64,000 bases of DNA from Dehalococcoidia bacterium (GTDB lineage: Bacteria; Chloroflexota; Dehalococcoidia; Lucifugimonadales; Lucifugimonadaceae). The DNA lies in assembly GCA_002728715.1 (NCBI GenBank), contig PBVQ01000014.1, positions 22,058-86,057 on the forward strand, in the 5' to 3' direction. The notes beneath the pieces were generated by a model that was not told the DNA's origin, did no database searches, and saw only the letters and a program-made list of their open reading frames with translations. Below, piece by piece: positions 1 through 9,557 of this stretch. Position numbers and translations under genes: made by a program. Each line of letters starts with the position of its first letter. The stretch's first letter is position 1.

Positions 1-139
1 ACAAGTATCTACGTAAATAAAAATTAGAAAAATTTGTAGGGGTAACTATAGAAATAGTTTCCGTGGAATCGCTTGATCTTATCTCACTAATTTTATTTTT
101 TAATATTTCTATATGTTTATCTGTAATAAACTTAGACAT
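1..139 (-). CDS. 5' part of a CDS running off the window start (MSKFITDKHIEILKNKISEIRSSDSTETISIVTPTNFSNFYLRRYL...), product uncertain
   Basis: Open minus-strand frame from ATG at 139 to window edge; 'SIVTPTNFSNFYLRRYL' loosely resembles the N-terminus of AddB/RexB-like nucleases, weak. Confidence 0.4.
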   Translation of the reverse strand, partial: MSKFITDKHIEILKNKISEIRSSDSTETISIVTPTNFSNFYLRRYL

Positions 140-209
140 ATACAAATATTATCATGTTTTTTGAGAATTTATAATTTAAAATTTAAAAAAAATGTTATTA
201 TAAAATACA

Positions 210-764
210 ATGAAACATTATATAAATAATATTAATTTAAACCCACCATATCCAGAAGATATGAAAAAAATAATATTTGGAATGGGTTGCTTTTGGGGTG
301 CTGAAAGATTATTTTGGCAAATTGAAGGAGTATATGTCACTGTAGTTGGTTATTCTGGCGGCTCTAAGAAAAATCCATCCTACACAGAAGTCTGTTCTGG
401 AATTACTAATCATGCTGAAGTTGTATTAGTAGTCTATAACCCTAAAAAAGTAGTTTTAGAAGATCTACTGAAAGTGTTTTGGGAAAACCATGATCCAACG
501 CAATACATGAGACAAGGAAACGATATTGGAAGTCAATATCGAAGTACTATTTATATATATGACGATGAAGATTATAATCTTTGCAATAAAAGTAAATCTA
601 AATATCAAAACATATTAAAAAATGTTGGTTATGGTGAAATCAAGACAGAAATAGAATTCCATAAAAATTTTTATATAGCAGAAGAATATCATCAACAATA
701 TCTTGCAAAAATACCAAATGGCTACTGTAATCATGGCTTTTGTCAGGCAGAGTATAAAAAGTAA
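210..764 (+). CDS. msrA: Peptide-methionine (S)-S-oxide reductase MsrA
   Basis: GMGCFWGAER catalytic motif, VGYSGG, YRSTIY, EEYHQQYL. Confidence 0.95.
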   Translation: MKHYINNINLNPPYPEDMKKIIFGMGCFWGAERLFWQIEGVYVTVVGYSGGSKKNPSYTEVCSGITNHAEVVLVVYNPKKVVLEDLLKVFWENHDPTQYMRQGNDIGSQYRSTIYIYDDEDYNLCNKSKSKYQNILKNVGYGEIKTEIEFHKNFYIAEEYHQQYLAKIPNGYCNHGFCQAEYKK

Positions 765-773
765 ATTGATTTC

Positions 774-1745
774 ATGGAAAAAACTATAAATAGCATACTA
801 CCAAATTTAATTATGGGGCTACATCCTTATGATGGAGTATCTTATAAGAATAAAAATATCGACAAAAAAAATCTTGAGTTATTTAAAAACACTAGTTCTG
901 TTTCAAAAGTATATGAATATGTCATAAAAAAATATAATCTTTCAATGGCACAAATTGATCATATGAATCCTATATTAAATAGACAGCATATTCAAGCTTT
1001 ACAAGAAACAGAAAATAAAACTAAGAAAAAAATTGACCTATTAGCCTACATACTAATACCAATTAAGTATGAAAATAAAATAATATCTTACAGTAAAAGA
1101 AGCCATGCAACTCTTTTTCATGCAGATATGAATTATATAGGTTATGAAAAATATATAAATAAAATATATAAAGATGAAATATTAAAATATAATTTGGATG
1201 GGGATTATAATAACCTAATAACTAGTAATAATACTAAACCCTACACTGAAATGGAATCTGAAAATTTTACAATAGATTATAGTCTACTTGAACAATATAT
1301 AGGATTTTTTCATGGCTGTGATATTTTAATTGCGGACCCTGGAGCAGAAATAGATTTATTAGCAATTACTGGAAGATTTGATCTTATAAAAGAATATATT
1401 AATTTCTTAAGAAAAAAATTCAAAATAGTAATTACCAGCGTTCATCATGCAGGTATAACTATACCTTTATTAGAAGAAAACAATATAGATATTGATGGAT
1501 ATCTTACCCCTACGAATAAATTAGGAATGATGATGTTTCCTAACAGAGAGACAGTTGAGTTCGCTCTTAAGAATACTAATAAACCTGTTATAGGAATGAA
1601 ACCCCTTGCAGGAGGACGATTTCTAGGAGAGAAAGCTTTTGAATATGTTTTTGATAAACTAAAAATTAATTCATGTATGTTTGGAATGGGTACAATAAAT
1701 CAAGCTGATAGTACTATAAAATCAGCTTTAAGCGTAATAAAATAA
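774..1745 (+). CDS. Hypothetical protein, possible TIM-barrel / aldo-keto-reductase-like fold
   Basis: Long ORF; C-terminal 'KPVIGMKPLAGGRF...CMFGMGTINQADSTI' recalls aldo/keto reductase ends; no confident family. Confidence 0.55.
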   Translation: MEKTINSILPNLIMGLHPYDGVSYKNKNIDKKNLELFKNTSSVSKVYEYVIKKYNLSMAQIDHMNPILNRQHIQALQETENKTKKKIDLLAYILIPIKYENKIISYSKRSHATLFHADMNYIGYEKYINKIYKDEILKYNLDGDYNNLITSNNTKPYTEMESENFTIDYSLLEQYIGFFHGCDILIADPGAEIDLLAITGRFDLIKEYINFLRKKFKIVITSVHHAGITIPLLEENNIDIDGYLTPTNKLGMMMFPNRETVEFALKNTNKPVIGMKPLAGGRFLGEKAFEYVFDKLKINSCMFGMGTINQADSTIKSALSVIK

Positions 1746-1747
1746 TA

Positions 1748-3040
1748 TTATTTTTTTACACCATCACCTGATTTAAAAGCTGACTTCAATAATATAGGGG
1801 CAATAATTGTAGTTATAACTGTCATAACTATAGATGCTCCAAATATTGTCTGATCGATTATTCCCGCTGATAATCCTATACCTGCAATAATTAAAGCCAC
1901 TTCGCCTCTTGGCAACATACCTAATGCAATTCTATATGATCCTTTTTTTGTAAATCCTACAAATAAAGCCGGAAATCCAGATCCAAACATTTTACTGAAA
2001 ACTGCAAATATAGTTAACACAACTGTAAATATAATCGCAGATGATAAAGAAACGTCTGGGTCACTGCCAAATGCTGAAAAATCAACTTGCATTCCTATAA
2101 CAACAAAAAATATAGGTACAAGAAAATCATTAATTGACTTCATAGGTTTTTCTACATGATGCATTAAGTCTGTATCTGATAAAGCTAAACCCATTGTGTA
2201 CGCTCCAATAATCATAGCTAATCCGAAATAAATTTCTGCAACAGCTGCAGCAAGCAATGCTAAAGCTAAAACTATGGCTATAGTTGCACCTTGAACATTA
2301 AACCACATTATTATCTTAGAAATTCGACTTGCAAGTAAAGAGCCAATAAACATTAGTCCTAGCCAGAAGCCAAGAGCTTTAAGAAGTATAGTAACTATTG
2401 AGCTTAAGGTAACATTACCATCTGCTGATATACCAACAACTACCGCTAATATAACTATACCCAAGACATCATCAACAACTGCAGCTGCTAGAACAGTTAC
2501 TCCTTCAGGTGATGACAGTTTCCCCATATCTGTTAATACTCTGGCAGAAATACCTACTGAAGTTGCAGTCATAATAGCACCAACGAACAAAGCAGGTATT
2601 AATTCATTTATAGAATCAAATGAAGCAAAACCTAATGAAATAGTAGCAAAAAAACCTAATAAGAAAGGAAGAAAAACTCCTCCTAATGCTACTGCTGAGG
2701 CTGGTTTAATATATTGAAAGAACTTTTTTCGATCTGTTTCTAATCCTACCTCAAAAAGTAAAATTACAGCAGCCATTTGTGCTATGAAAAATAATTGAGG
2801 CTCTACAGGTAATACTGAATGACCATCATCAAAAATTTCAAAAATTGGCTTAGAGTTAAACCAATGAATACCTCCCAAAAGATAAGGAGAAATTAATATT
2901 CCAGCAATTAGTTCACCTAAAACCGGCGGTATTTTTAGATATCTCTCAGAGATTTCTCCTGCAAATTTAGCTACGAACAAAATTATTGCTAGTAAAAAAA
3001 TAATATGTGCAACAACTTCTAAGGGGCTTTCATGTGACAA
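1748..3040 (-). CDS. Cation:proton antiporter, CPA2 (KefB/NapA) family
   Basis: About 12 hydrophobic helices; PPVLGELIAGILI, VVDDVLGI, LPRGEVALIIAGIG motifs. Confidence 0.9.
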   Translation of the reverse strand: MSHESPLEVVAHIIFLLAIILFVAKFAGEISERYLKIPPVLGELIAGILISPYLLGGIHWFNSKPIFEIFDDGHSVLPVEPQLFFIAQMAAVILLFEVGLETDRKKFFQYIKPASAVALGGVFLPFLLGFFATISLGFASFDSINELIPALFVGAIMTATSVGISARVLTDMGKLSSPEGVTVLAAAVVDDVLGIVILAVVVGISADGNVTLSSIVTILLKALGFWLGLMFIGSLLASRISKIIMWFNVQGATIAIVLALALLAAAVAEIYFGLAMIIGAYTMGLALSDTDLMHHVEKPMKSINDFLVPIFFVVIGMQVDFSAFGSDPDVSLSSAIIFTVVLTIFAVFSKMFGSGFPALFVGFTKKGSYRIALGMLPRGEVALIIAGIGLSAGIIDQTIFGASIVMTVITTIIAPILLKSAFKSGDGVKK

Positions 3041-3054
3041 TTTTATAGACCTTT

Positions 3055-3969
3055 CTAAATATTAATAATCTTCTTTGGTTTTAATTCTAAATGTTTTTTT
3101 GAAAATGTTAATAATCCTATCATTTGATTTTCTTCAGAATAAGCAATAATATTTTCATTATCATCAAAAAACGATGATTGATTCATATTTAATGAAATTG
3201 ATTGCCCTGTGCGAATCTTACTCTCTTCTAAAAGATCACAATTAAATTTTTTTAGATGTTTTACAGTATAGTCGACAGGCATAATATAATTCTTAATATC
3301 GCCATTCCTAATTGATTCATCTATATCATCAATTTTTATAGAATTTCTTAAGTCAAAGACTCCAGACCTTGTTCTTTCCAAATTAACTAAGTGAGCTAGA
3401 GATCCTAATTTTTCTCCTAAATCATTAGCAAAGCTTCTTACATAAAATCCATGTGAACAATCAATTCTTAATGATAAAAATGGAAGGCTATAGTTTACAA
3501 GTTCTATTTTATAAATCTTGATTTCTCGAATCTTTCTCTTCACAGTTTTTCCCTGCCTAGCTAACTTGTATAAAGGGACACCATTATGTTTTAGGGCAGA
3601 GTACATAGGTGGCATTTGAGATTTTATGTTTTTAAAATCAAATAGAGTATCTTGAATATTTTTTTTTGTTATAAATGAATAATCTTTTTGATTAGTGACC
3701 TTGCCATGAGAATCATATGTATCCGTTGATTCTCCAAGTTTTATTGAGGCTAGGTATGACTTACTTCCGTGTAATATATATTCGGAAAATCTTGTTGCTG
3801 AATTCAAACAAATCGGAAGAACCCCAGTAGCTAGTGGATCTAAAGTTCCTCCATGTCCTATTTTCTTAACACTCAATAAACTCTTGAGTTTACGAACAAC
3901 ATCATTTGAAGTCCAATTAATAGATTTATTAATATTAATATAACCATTCATAGTCTTAATTGAATTCAA
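3055..3969 (-). CDS. truB: tRNA pseudouridine(55) synthase TruB
   Basis: GHGGTLDPLATGVLP active-site motif; next to rbfA. Confidence 0.96.
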   Translation of the reverse strand: MNSIKTMNGYININKSINWTSNDVVRKLKSLLSVKKIGHGGTLDPLATGVLPICLNSATRFSEYILHGSKSYLASIKLGESTDTYDSHGKVTNQKDYSFITKKNIQDTLFDFKNIKSQMPPMYSALKHNGVPLYKLARQGKTVKRKIREIKIYKIELVNYSLPFLSLRIDCSHGFYVRSFANDLGEKLGSLAHLVNLERTRSGVFDLRNSIKIDDIDESIRNGDIKNYIMPVDYTVKHLKKFNCDLLEESKIRTGQSISLNMNQSSFFDDNENIIAYSEENQMIGLLTFSKKHLELKPKKIINI

Positions 3970-3973
3970 TATA

Positions 3974-4345
3974 CTAGTCTGACAAAGTTGATTTATTTTT
4001 ATCTTGAGAAATTACATTATCAATTAATTCATTCATTTCAGAGGAATAATTTATATCATTATCAAGAATAAAATTTAACTTAGGTATTTTTCTTATTTTA
4101 ATTTTTTTTGACAACAAAATTCTTAGTCTATTTGATACTGAATATAATGCTTCCATACTTGATTTTTTTTCATTTTCTTCTCCATAAACAGAGACATATA
4201 TTTTTGCATTGGAAAGGTCTGGACTTGTATCAACATTAGTTATTGATGTCATTATAGAAAATCTTGGATCATTAATATTCTCTGAAAGAAGAGTTCCTAG
4301 TTCTTTCCTAATTGTAAAGTTAATTCTTTCAATACGTTTAGACAT
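3974..4345 (-). CDS. rbfA: 30S ribosome-binding factor RbfA
   Basis: Size, 'DPRFSIMTSITNVDTSPDLSNAKIYVSVYG' and gene context. Confidence 0.92.
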   Translation of the reverse strand: MSKRIERINFTIRKELGTLLSENINDPRFSIMTSITNVDTSPDLSNAKIYVSVYGEENEKKSSMEALYSVSNRLRILLSKKIKIRKIPKLNFILDNDINYSSEMNELIDNVISQDKNKSTLSD

Positions 4346-4365
4346 ATAAATTTCAAGATGATTTT

Positions 4366-6159
4366 TTATTTATTTTGCCTAATTTCGTAGGCTTCTAATA
4401 CATCCCCAATTTCATAATCATGAAAACCATCAATCATGATACCACCTTCAAAGTTATTTGCAAGTTCATTCACATTTTCCTTAAGATGCTTCATTGATGT
4501 TATAGCTCCATCAAAAATTTCTTCACCTGATCTAAGTATCCTCATTCGACCAGAACGTTTCATCAATCCATCAATAACTCTAACACCTGCAATTTTTTCT
4601 CGCTTCCCTCTAGAAAACACCTCTAAAATATTAGCATGACCCAGCACAACAGAAATCTTTTCGGGTTCTAATAAGTTTTTAGCAGAATTTGCAACATCAT
4701 CAATTAGGTTATAAATTATGTCATATGTTCTTATGGTCACGTTTTCTACTGCTCCCTTTTTACGTGCACCTGATTCTACATTGGTTTCAAAACCTAAAAT
4801 TATTGCATTTGAAGCAGTCGCAAGTAATATATCAGACTCTGTAATTGCACCAGAAGAACAGTGTATAATTTTTATCTCTACATCTTCTATAAAAATCTGT
4901 TGAACAGCCCTACTTACTGCATCAATTGAACCACTATTACCAGTTTTTATTATTACTGATAATTCATGCTCTCCAGACTGTTTTACCCTTCTCATAACTT
5001 CATCCATAGTAGTTGCGGATTTATTCATCTTTTTTTGAGAAGATAATCTTTCTCTGGTTTGTAGTAATTCTTTCGCATCCTTTTCTGATTTCATTACATC
5101 AAACTGATCTCCAGAATTAGGTAAACCATTTAATCCTAATATTTCTATTGGAGTAGATGGCAATGCTAAATCAATATTTCGACCAAAACCGTCAATCATA
5201 GACTTGATTTTACCTCTAAGGTTTCCAGCAACAATAATATCTCCATTTTTTACCGAACCTGAACGAACTAAAATTGTAGCAACTGGACCTTTTTGCCTAT
5301 CCATTTTTGACTCAATAACAACTCCTATACCTAATCGATTTGGATTAGCTTTTAGTTCTTGTATTTCGGAAAGTAATAAAATATTTTCAAGCAAATCATC
5401 AACACCATCACCTTTTAGAGCTGAAATCGGGACGGCAATTGTATCGCCACCATATGATTCAACAATTACCTCATGCTCTGCAAGTTGCCCGTATACCTTA
5501 TCCACATCTGAACCCTCCAAATCAATTTTGTTCATCGCGATTATCAATGGAACATTTGCTGCTCTAGCATGGTCTATTGCTTCAATAGTCTGAGGCATGA
5601 CTCCATCATCAGCGGCAACAACAATTATTGCTATGTCAGTTACTTGAGCTCCATTTGCTCTCATTTGAGTAAAAGCGGCGTGTCCTGGAGTATCTATAAA
5701 TGTAATTTTACTGTTACTTTTTTCAACTTGATATGCACCTATACCTTGTGTAATTCCACCAGCTTCTGAATCAACTACCTTTGTACCTCTAATATAATCA
5801 AGAAGTGTTGTTTTACCGTGATCAACATGCCCTAATATAGTAACGATTGGGGGACGAGGAAGTGCATTTTCATCTGATAAATCTGAATCAATTCCTGTTT
5901 TTTTTGCAGCTAAACTTTCTTCTTTTTCTTTTGGCTTCAATACTCCAATTTCAAAAGATGCAGCTACTTTAGCAGCAACATCAAATTCAACAGTTTCATT
6001 TACGGTTGCCATAACACCCAATCTCATCAGAGATTTTATTACATCAACGTTTGAAATTTCTAAAATATTAGCCAATTCACCTACACTAACATTTGAAGGC
6101 AACTCAACTGGCGACTTAGTATCGCTACTGTTAATAATTTGATTTGAATCTTGTACCAT
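4366..6159 (-). CDS. infB: Translation initiation factor IF-2 (short N-terminus)
   Basis: GHVDHGKTTLLD, DTPGHAAFTQMRANGAQ, NKIDL G motifs. Confidence 0.97.
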   Translation of the reverse strand: MVQDSNQIINSSDTKSPVELPSNVSVGELANILEISNVDVIKSLMRLGVMATVNETVEFDVAAKVAASFEIGVLKPKEKEESLAAKKTGIDSDLSDENALPRPPIVTILGHVDHGKTTLLDYIRGTKVVDSEAGGITQGIGAYQVEKSNSKITFIDTPGHAAFTQMRANGAQVTDIAIIVVAADDGVMPQTIEAIDHARAANVPLIIAMNKIDLEGSDVDKVYGQLAEHEVIVESYGGDTIAVPISALKGDGVDDLLENILLLSEIQELKANPNRLGIGVVIESKMDRQKGPVATILVRSGSVKNGDIIVAGNLRGKIKSMIDGFGRNIDLALPSTPIEILGLNGLPNSGDQFDVMKSEKDAKELLQTRERLSSQKKMNKSATTMDEVMRRVKQSGEHELSVIIKTGNSGSIDAVSRAVQQIFIEDVEIKIIHCSSGAITESDILLATASNAIILGFETNVESGARKKGAVENVTIRTYDIIYNLIDDVANSAKNLLEPEKISVVLGHANILEVFSRGKREKIAGVRVIDGLMKRSGRMRILRSGEEIFDGAITSMKHLKENVNELANNFEGGIMIDGFHDYEIGDVLEAYEIRQNK

Positions 6160-6270
6160 ATAATTATTTATGTATATTTAAATCGTAATTTTCAACTAAT
6201 TCTATCAAATATGATTACCAAAAAGTTTTAAGAATAAACTTTAGAGTATATTTATTAGAAGTTTACGAAT

Positions 6271-7749
6271 TTATTTTCTTCTTTTACTTTTTGCACTGCT
6301 ACCTCCTCTTTTTCCGCCTTTTCTTCCCTCATCAGTTTCATAAAAACCGGATATGTCTTCTGCAAATCTTATTCCAGTATTTTCTTCTTTTTTAGAAGTA
6401 TTAAATACAGAGTCATCTACTTGCCATAATTCATCAGAAGAAACATCTAACATTTCATTTTCTTTTGAATCTTTCTCTAATTTCTCTTGCTTTTCAAGTT
6501 CTTCAAGTTCTTTTTCTAGAGCAATAAGTTCGTCTTGAGCACTTTGCTGCGCTTCTTCAGCAAGAATTTTATCTTTATTTTCTTTTTCTTTTATATCACT
6601 TTGATCATTAATTACTTTATCATGAACTTCTTCTTCTATTTTTTCAGATTCATGAATTTCTGATATTTTTACTGAAGAGTCCTCACCTTCGTTAGTTTTT
6701 TTATTTTCATCAACTTCTACAACACTTACTCCTTGAATATCAACTTTCCAATTGGTCAATCTAGAAGACAGCCTTGCATTTTGACCGTCTTTTCCAATTG
6801 CCAAAGAAAGTTGCTTATCCGGAACAATAACTAAAGCGGTCTCTTCTTCTTTATCAATATCAACACTATCAACGACTGCAGGACTAAGTGAGTTAGAAAT
6901 AAACTTTACTGGATCCTCATCCCACTCAACTACATCTATTTTTTCACCTAATAGTTCATTAACAACATTTTGAATTCTTATGCCTCTAAGCCCAACACAT
7001 GCACCTACAGCATCTATTCCCTCCTGATTAGAAACAACTGCAACCTTTGATCTTGCTCCAGGTTCTCTAGCTATAGCCTTAATATCAATTACACCATTGT
7101 AAATTTCTGGAACTTCCACCTCAAATAGTTTCCTAAGAAGATCAGGATGTGTTCTAGAAACTATTATTTCTGGACCTCGAATTGTTCTAGCAACCTGAAC
7201 AACATAAAATTTTAATTGTTGAGATGGCCTATATCTTTCGAAAGAAGATTGTTCTGAGGGAGGCATAATCGCTTCAGTATTACCAATATCAACCGTAACC
7301 CATCTTGATTCAACTCTTTGAATAGTCCCTGTTAGAATTTCGCCTTCCTTGTCAATGTATTCTTCAAAAACTATATCTCTTTCTGAATCTCTTAATTTTT
7401 GCATTAAGACTTGTTTTGCAGTTTGAGAAGCAATCCTTCCAGGATTAAATTCTAATTGACCTGTTTCGATAATATCTCCGATTTTGTAATCAGGGTTAAT
7501 TTCTTTTGCTTGATCAAGAGTTAAGTGCATGCCTTCATCCTCAACTTCTTCAACAACATGCTGAACTGTTTTTACAATAGTTTCCCCTGTAATAGAGTCC
7601 ATGGTCACTATTACATCATTTCCATTGGATAATGGATCACGCTTGTATGCAGCTGCTAATGCAAATTCAACTGCGCGTAAAACAACAGGTTTTGGCAAAT
7701 TTCTTTCTGCTGCTAATTGATTTACAGCTAATAATAAATCACTTTTCAA
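6271..7749 (-). CDS. nusA: Transcription termination/antitermination protein NusA, TTG start, long charged C-terminal tail
   Basis: S1/KH domains (IVSRTHPDLLRKLFEVEVPEIYNGVIDIKAIAREPGARSKVAV; AIGKDGQNARLSSRLTNWKVDI); GGAG about 9 nt upstream of TTG. Confidence 0.95.
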   Translation of the reverse strand: MKSDLLLAVNQLAAERNLPKPVVLRAVEFALAAAYKRDPLSNGNDVIVTMDSITGETIVKTVQHVVEEVEDEGMHLTLDQAKEINPDYKIGDIIETGQLEFNPGRIASQTAKQVLMQKLRDSERDIVFEEYIDKEGEILTGTIQRVESRWVTVDIGNTEAIMPPSEQSSFERYRPSQQLKFYVVQVARTIRGPEIIVSRTHPDLLRKLFEVEVPEIYNGVIDIKAIAREPGARSKVAVVSNQEGIDAVGACVGLRGIRIQNVVNELLGEKIDVVEWDEDPVKFISNSLSPAVVDSVDIDKEEETALVIVPDKQLSLAIGKDGQNARLSSRLTNWKVDIQGVSVVEVDENKKTNEGEDSSVKISEIHESEKIEEEVHDKVINDQSDIKEKENKDKILAEEAQQSAQDELIALEKELEELEKQEKLEKDSKENEMLDVSSDELWQVDDSVFNTSKKEENTGIRFAEDISGFYETDEGRKGGKRGGSSAKSKRRK

Positions 7750-7771
7750 AAATAAACTCCATTTGTTTCAT

Positions 7772-7800
7772 AAAAAAGAAAAAGCGGGCAATGCCCACTT
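7772..7800 (-). terminator. Intrinsic terminator between proS and nusA
   Basis: Minus strand GTGGGC-ATT-GCCCGC followed by TTTTTCTTTTTT. Confidence 0.8.
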
Positions 7801-7852
7801 CTATCACTTGATAATTATAACATTTTTTAGGTTTAAAGTCTTACATATATTT

Positions 7853-9550
7853 CTATATATTTATTAAGTTATTTATATAATCAACTAATTTGGTTTCCGA
7901 AATATAATCACTATTTGAATCATTACGTGACTTAATCTCTATAGTATTTTTTTCGAAATTTTTCTTGCTTATAATTATTCTTACAGGAAAACCAGCTAAA
8001 TCTGAATCTTTGAATTTTACACCAGGCGGCAAATCTCTATCATCAAAAAGAACATCTACACCATTATTTAACAATAAATCATATATTATATTACATTTGT
8101 TTTTGACTTTTTCTTCATCAAGATTTATTCCAATTAAATTTACAGTGAAGGGTGAAATTGACGGTGGAAGATTTATTCCATTATCATCATGATTTGCTTC
8201 TATGGCCGCAGCAAGTAATCTACCAATCCCAATTCCATAACATCCCATCAATATAGGTTTAGTGTCACCATTTTTATCAGTAAAATCGGCTCGCATAACT
8301 TCAGAATAAATACAGCCTAATTTAAAAACGTGTCCTACTTCTATACCTTTTTTAGAAATTAGTTCACCAGAATTATTTGGTGATTGAAATCCCTCTTTAG
8401 CTTCAGCAATATCACCAATTATTTCTGATTTGAAGTCTCTTGGATAATTAACATTTTTTAGGTGAAAATGTTCTTTATTTGCACCTGCTATATAATTAGA
8501 CCCAAGCTCTATAGAATTATCTATGACGCTTTTTACATTACTCTTGTTAATTGGAGATGCATACCCAGGAATAAAACCAGCATTAATTACTTCCTGAGAT
8601 GAAGCTATTCTTAACTCTTTAGAACCTAGTATATTTCTTAGTTTTGTTTCATTGACATCATAGTCAGCTCGTATAGTTGCAATAATAATTTCTCCATCGG
8701 AATTATAAATAACTGATTTAGCTATTTTATTTTTTGGTATTTTACAAAAATCAGATAATTTCTCAATGGTATTTATATGCTTAGTTTCAATAAGTTCCTT
8801 ATCTAATATTTTATCTTCAGAATAATCAGTTTTTATGAACTCTGCTTTTTCTAAATTAGCTGCATAACTTTCATCAGGTGAGATTAAAATAGTATCATCG
8901 CCACTATCGGCAATTAATACAAATTCTTTTGATTCTTTACCACCAATACCACCAGAATCTGCATCAACAATTACTACGTCTAATCCACATCTAGCAAATA
9001 TATTTTTATAAGTCTTTACCATAATTTCGAAACTTTTATCCAAGCCTTTTTCATCTACATCAAAAGAGTAAGCATCTTTCATTTCAAATTCTCTTACTCT
9101 TAACAACCCCCCTCTAGGCCTAGTCTCATCACGAAATTTAGTCTGAATTTGATATATTGTTATAGGCAGATCTCTATAACTAGAAACGAATGATCTAATC
9201 ATTGATGTAGCAGTTTCTTCATGAGTTGGAGCAATAACTAAAGTTCGTTCCCTTCTATCTTTAAAATTTGCTAATGGAGGAAAAAAGGTTTCAGCTCTAC
9301 CAGATTCTTCCCATAATTCTTTTGGTTGAATTACCGGCATATTCACTTCAGCGCAACCTGACAAGTTCATTTCTTCTCTAACTATTTTTCGAATCTTAGA
9401 AATAGACCTATTTCCTATGGGTAACAAACTAAATATACCTGCTGCTACTTGTTGAACATATCCAGCCCGTAAAAGTAACCTATGACTAATATTTTCAGCA
9501 TCTGAAGGTATATCACGTAATGTTTTTAATAGTAGATTAGAAGCTTTCAT
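7853..9550 (-). CDS. proS: Prolyl-tRNA synthetase (bacterial type with editing domain)
   Basis: RPRGGLLRVREFEMKDAYSF, CYGIGIGRLLAA; start set at internal Met (MKASNLLLKTLRDIP) to avoid overlap with upstream CDS. Confidence 0.95.
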   Translation of the reverse strand: MKASNLLLKTLRDIPSDAENISHRLLLRAGYVQQVAAGIFSLLPIGNRSISKIRKIVREEMNLSGCAEVNMPVIQPKELWEESGRAETFFPPLANFKDRRERTLVIAPTHEETATSMIRSFVSSYRDLPITIYQIQTKFRDETRPRGGLLRVREFEMKDAYSFDVDEKGLDKSFEIMVKTYKNIFARCGLDVVIVDADSGGIGGKESKEFVLIADSGDDTILISPDESYAANLEKAEFIKTDYSEDKILDKELIETKHINTIEKLSDFCKIPKNKIAKSVIYNSDGEIIIATIRADYDVNETKLRNILGSKELRIASSQEVINAGFIPGYASPINKSNVKSVIDNSIELGSNYIAGANKEHFHLKNVNYPRDFKSEIIGDIAEAKEGFQSPNNSGELISKKGIEVGHVFKLGCIYSEVMRADFTDKNGDTKPILMGCYGIGIGRLLAAAIEANHDDNGINLPPSISPFTVNLIGINLDEEKVKNKCNIIYDLLLNNGVDVLFDDRDLPPGVKFKDSDLAGFPVRIIISKKNFEKNTIEIKSRNDSNSDYISETKLVDYINNLINI

Positions 9551-9557
9551 ATAAACT

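Noticed and set aside
4436-5769. Plus-strand ORFs antisense to infB
   Set aside because: Ser/Ile-rich antisense translations of a strongly supported CDS; no family features.
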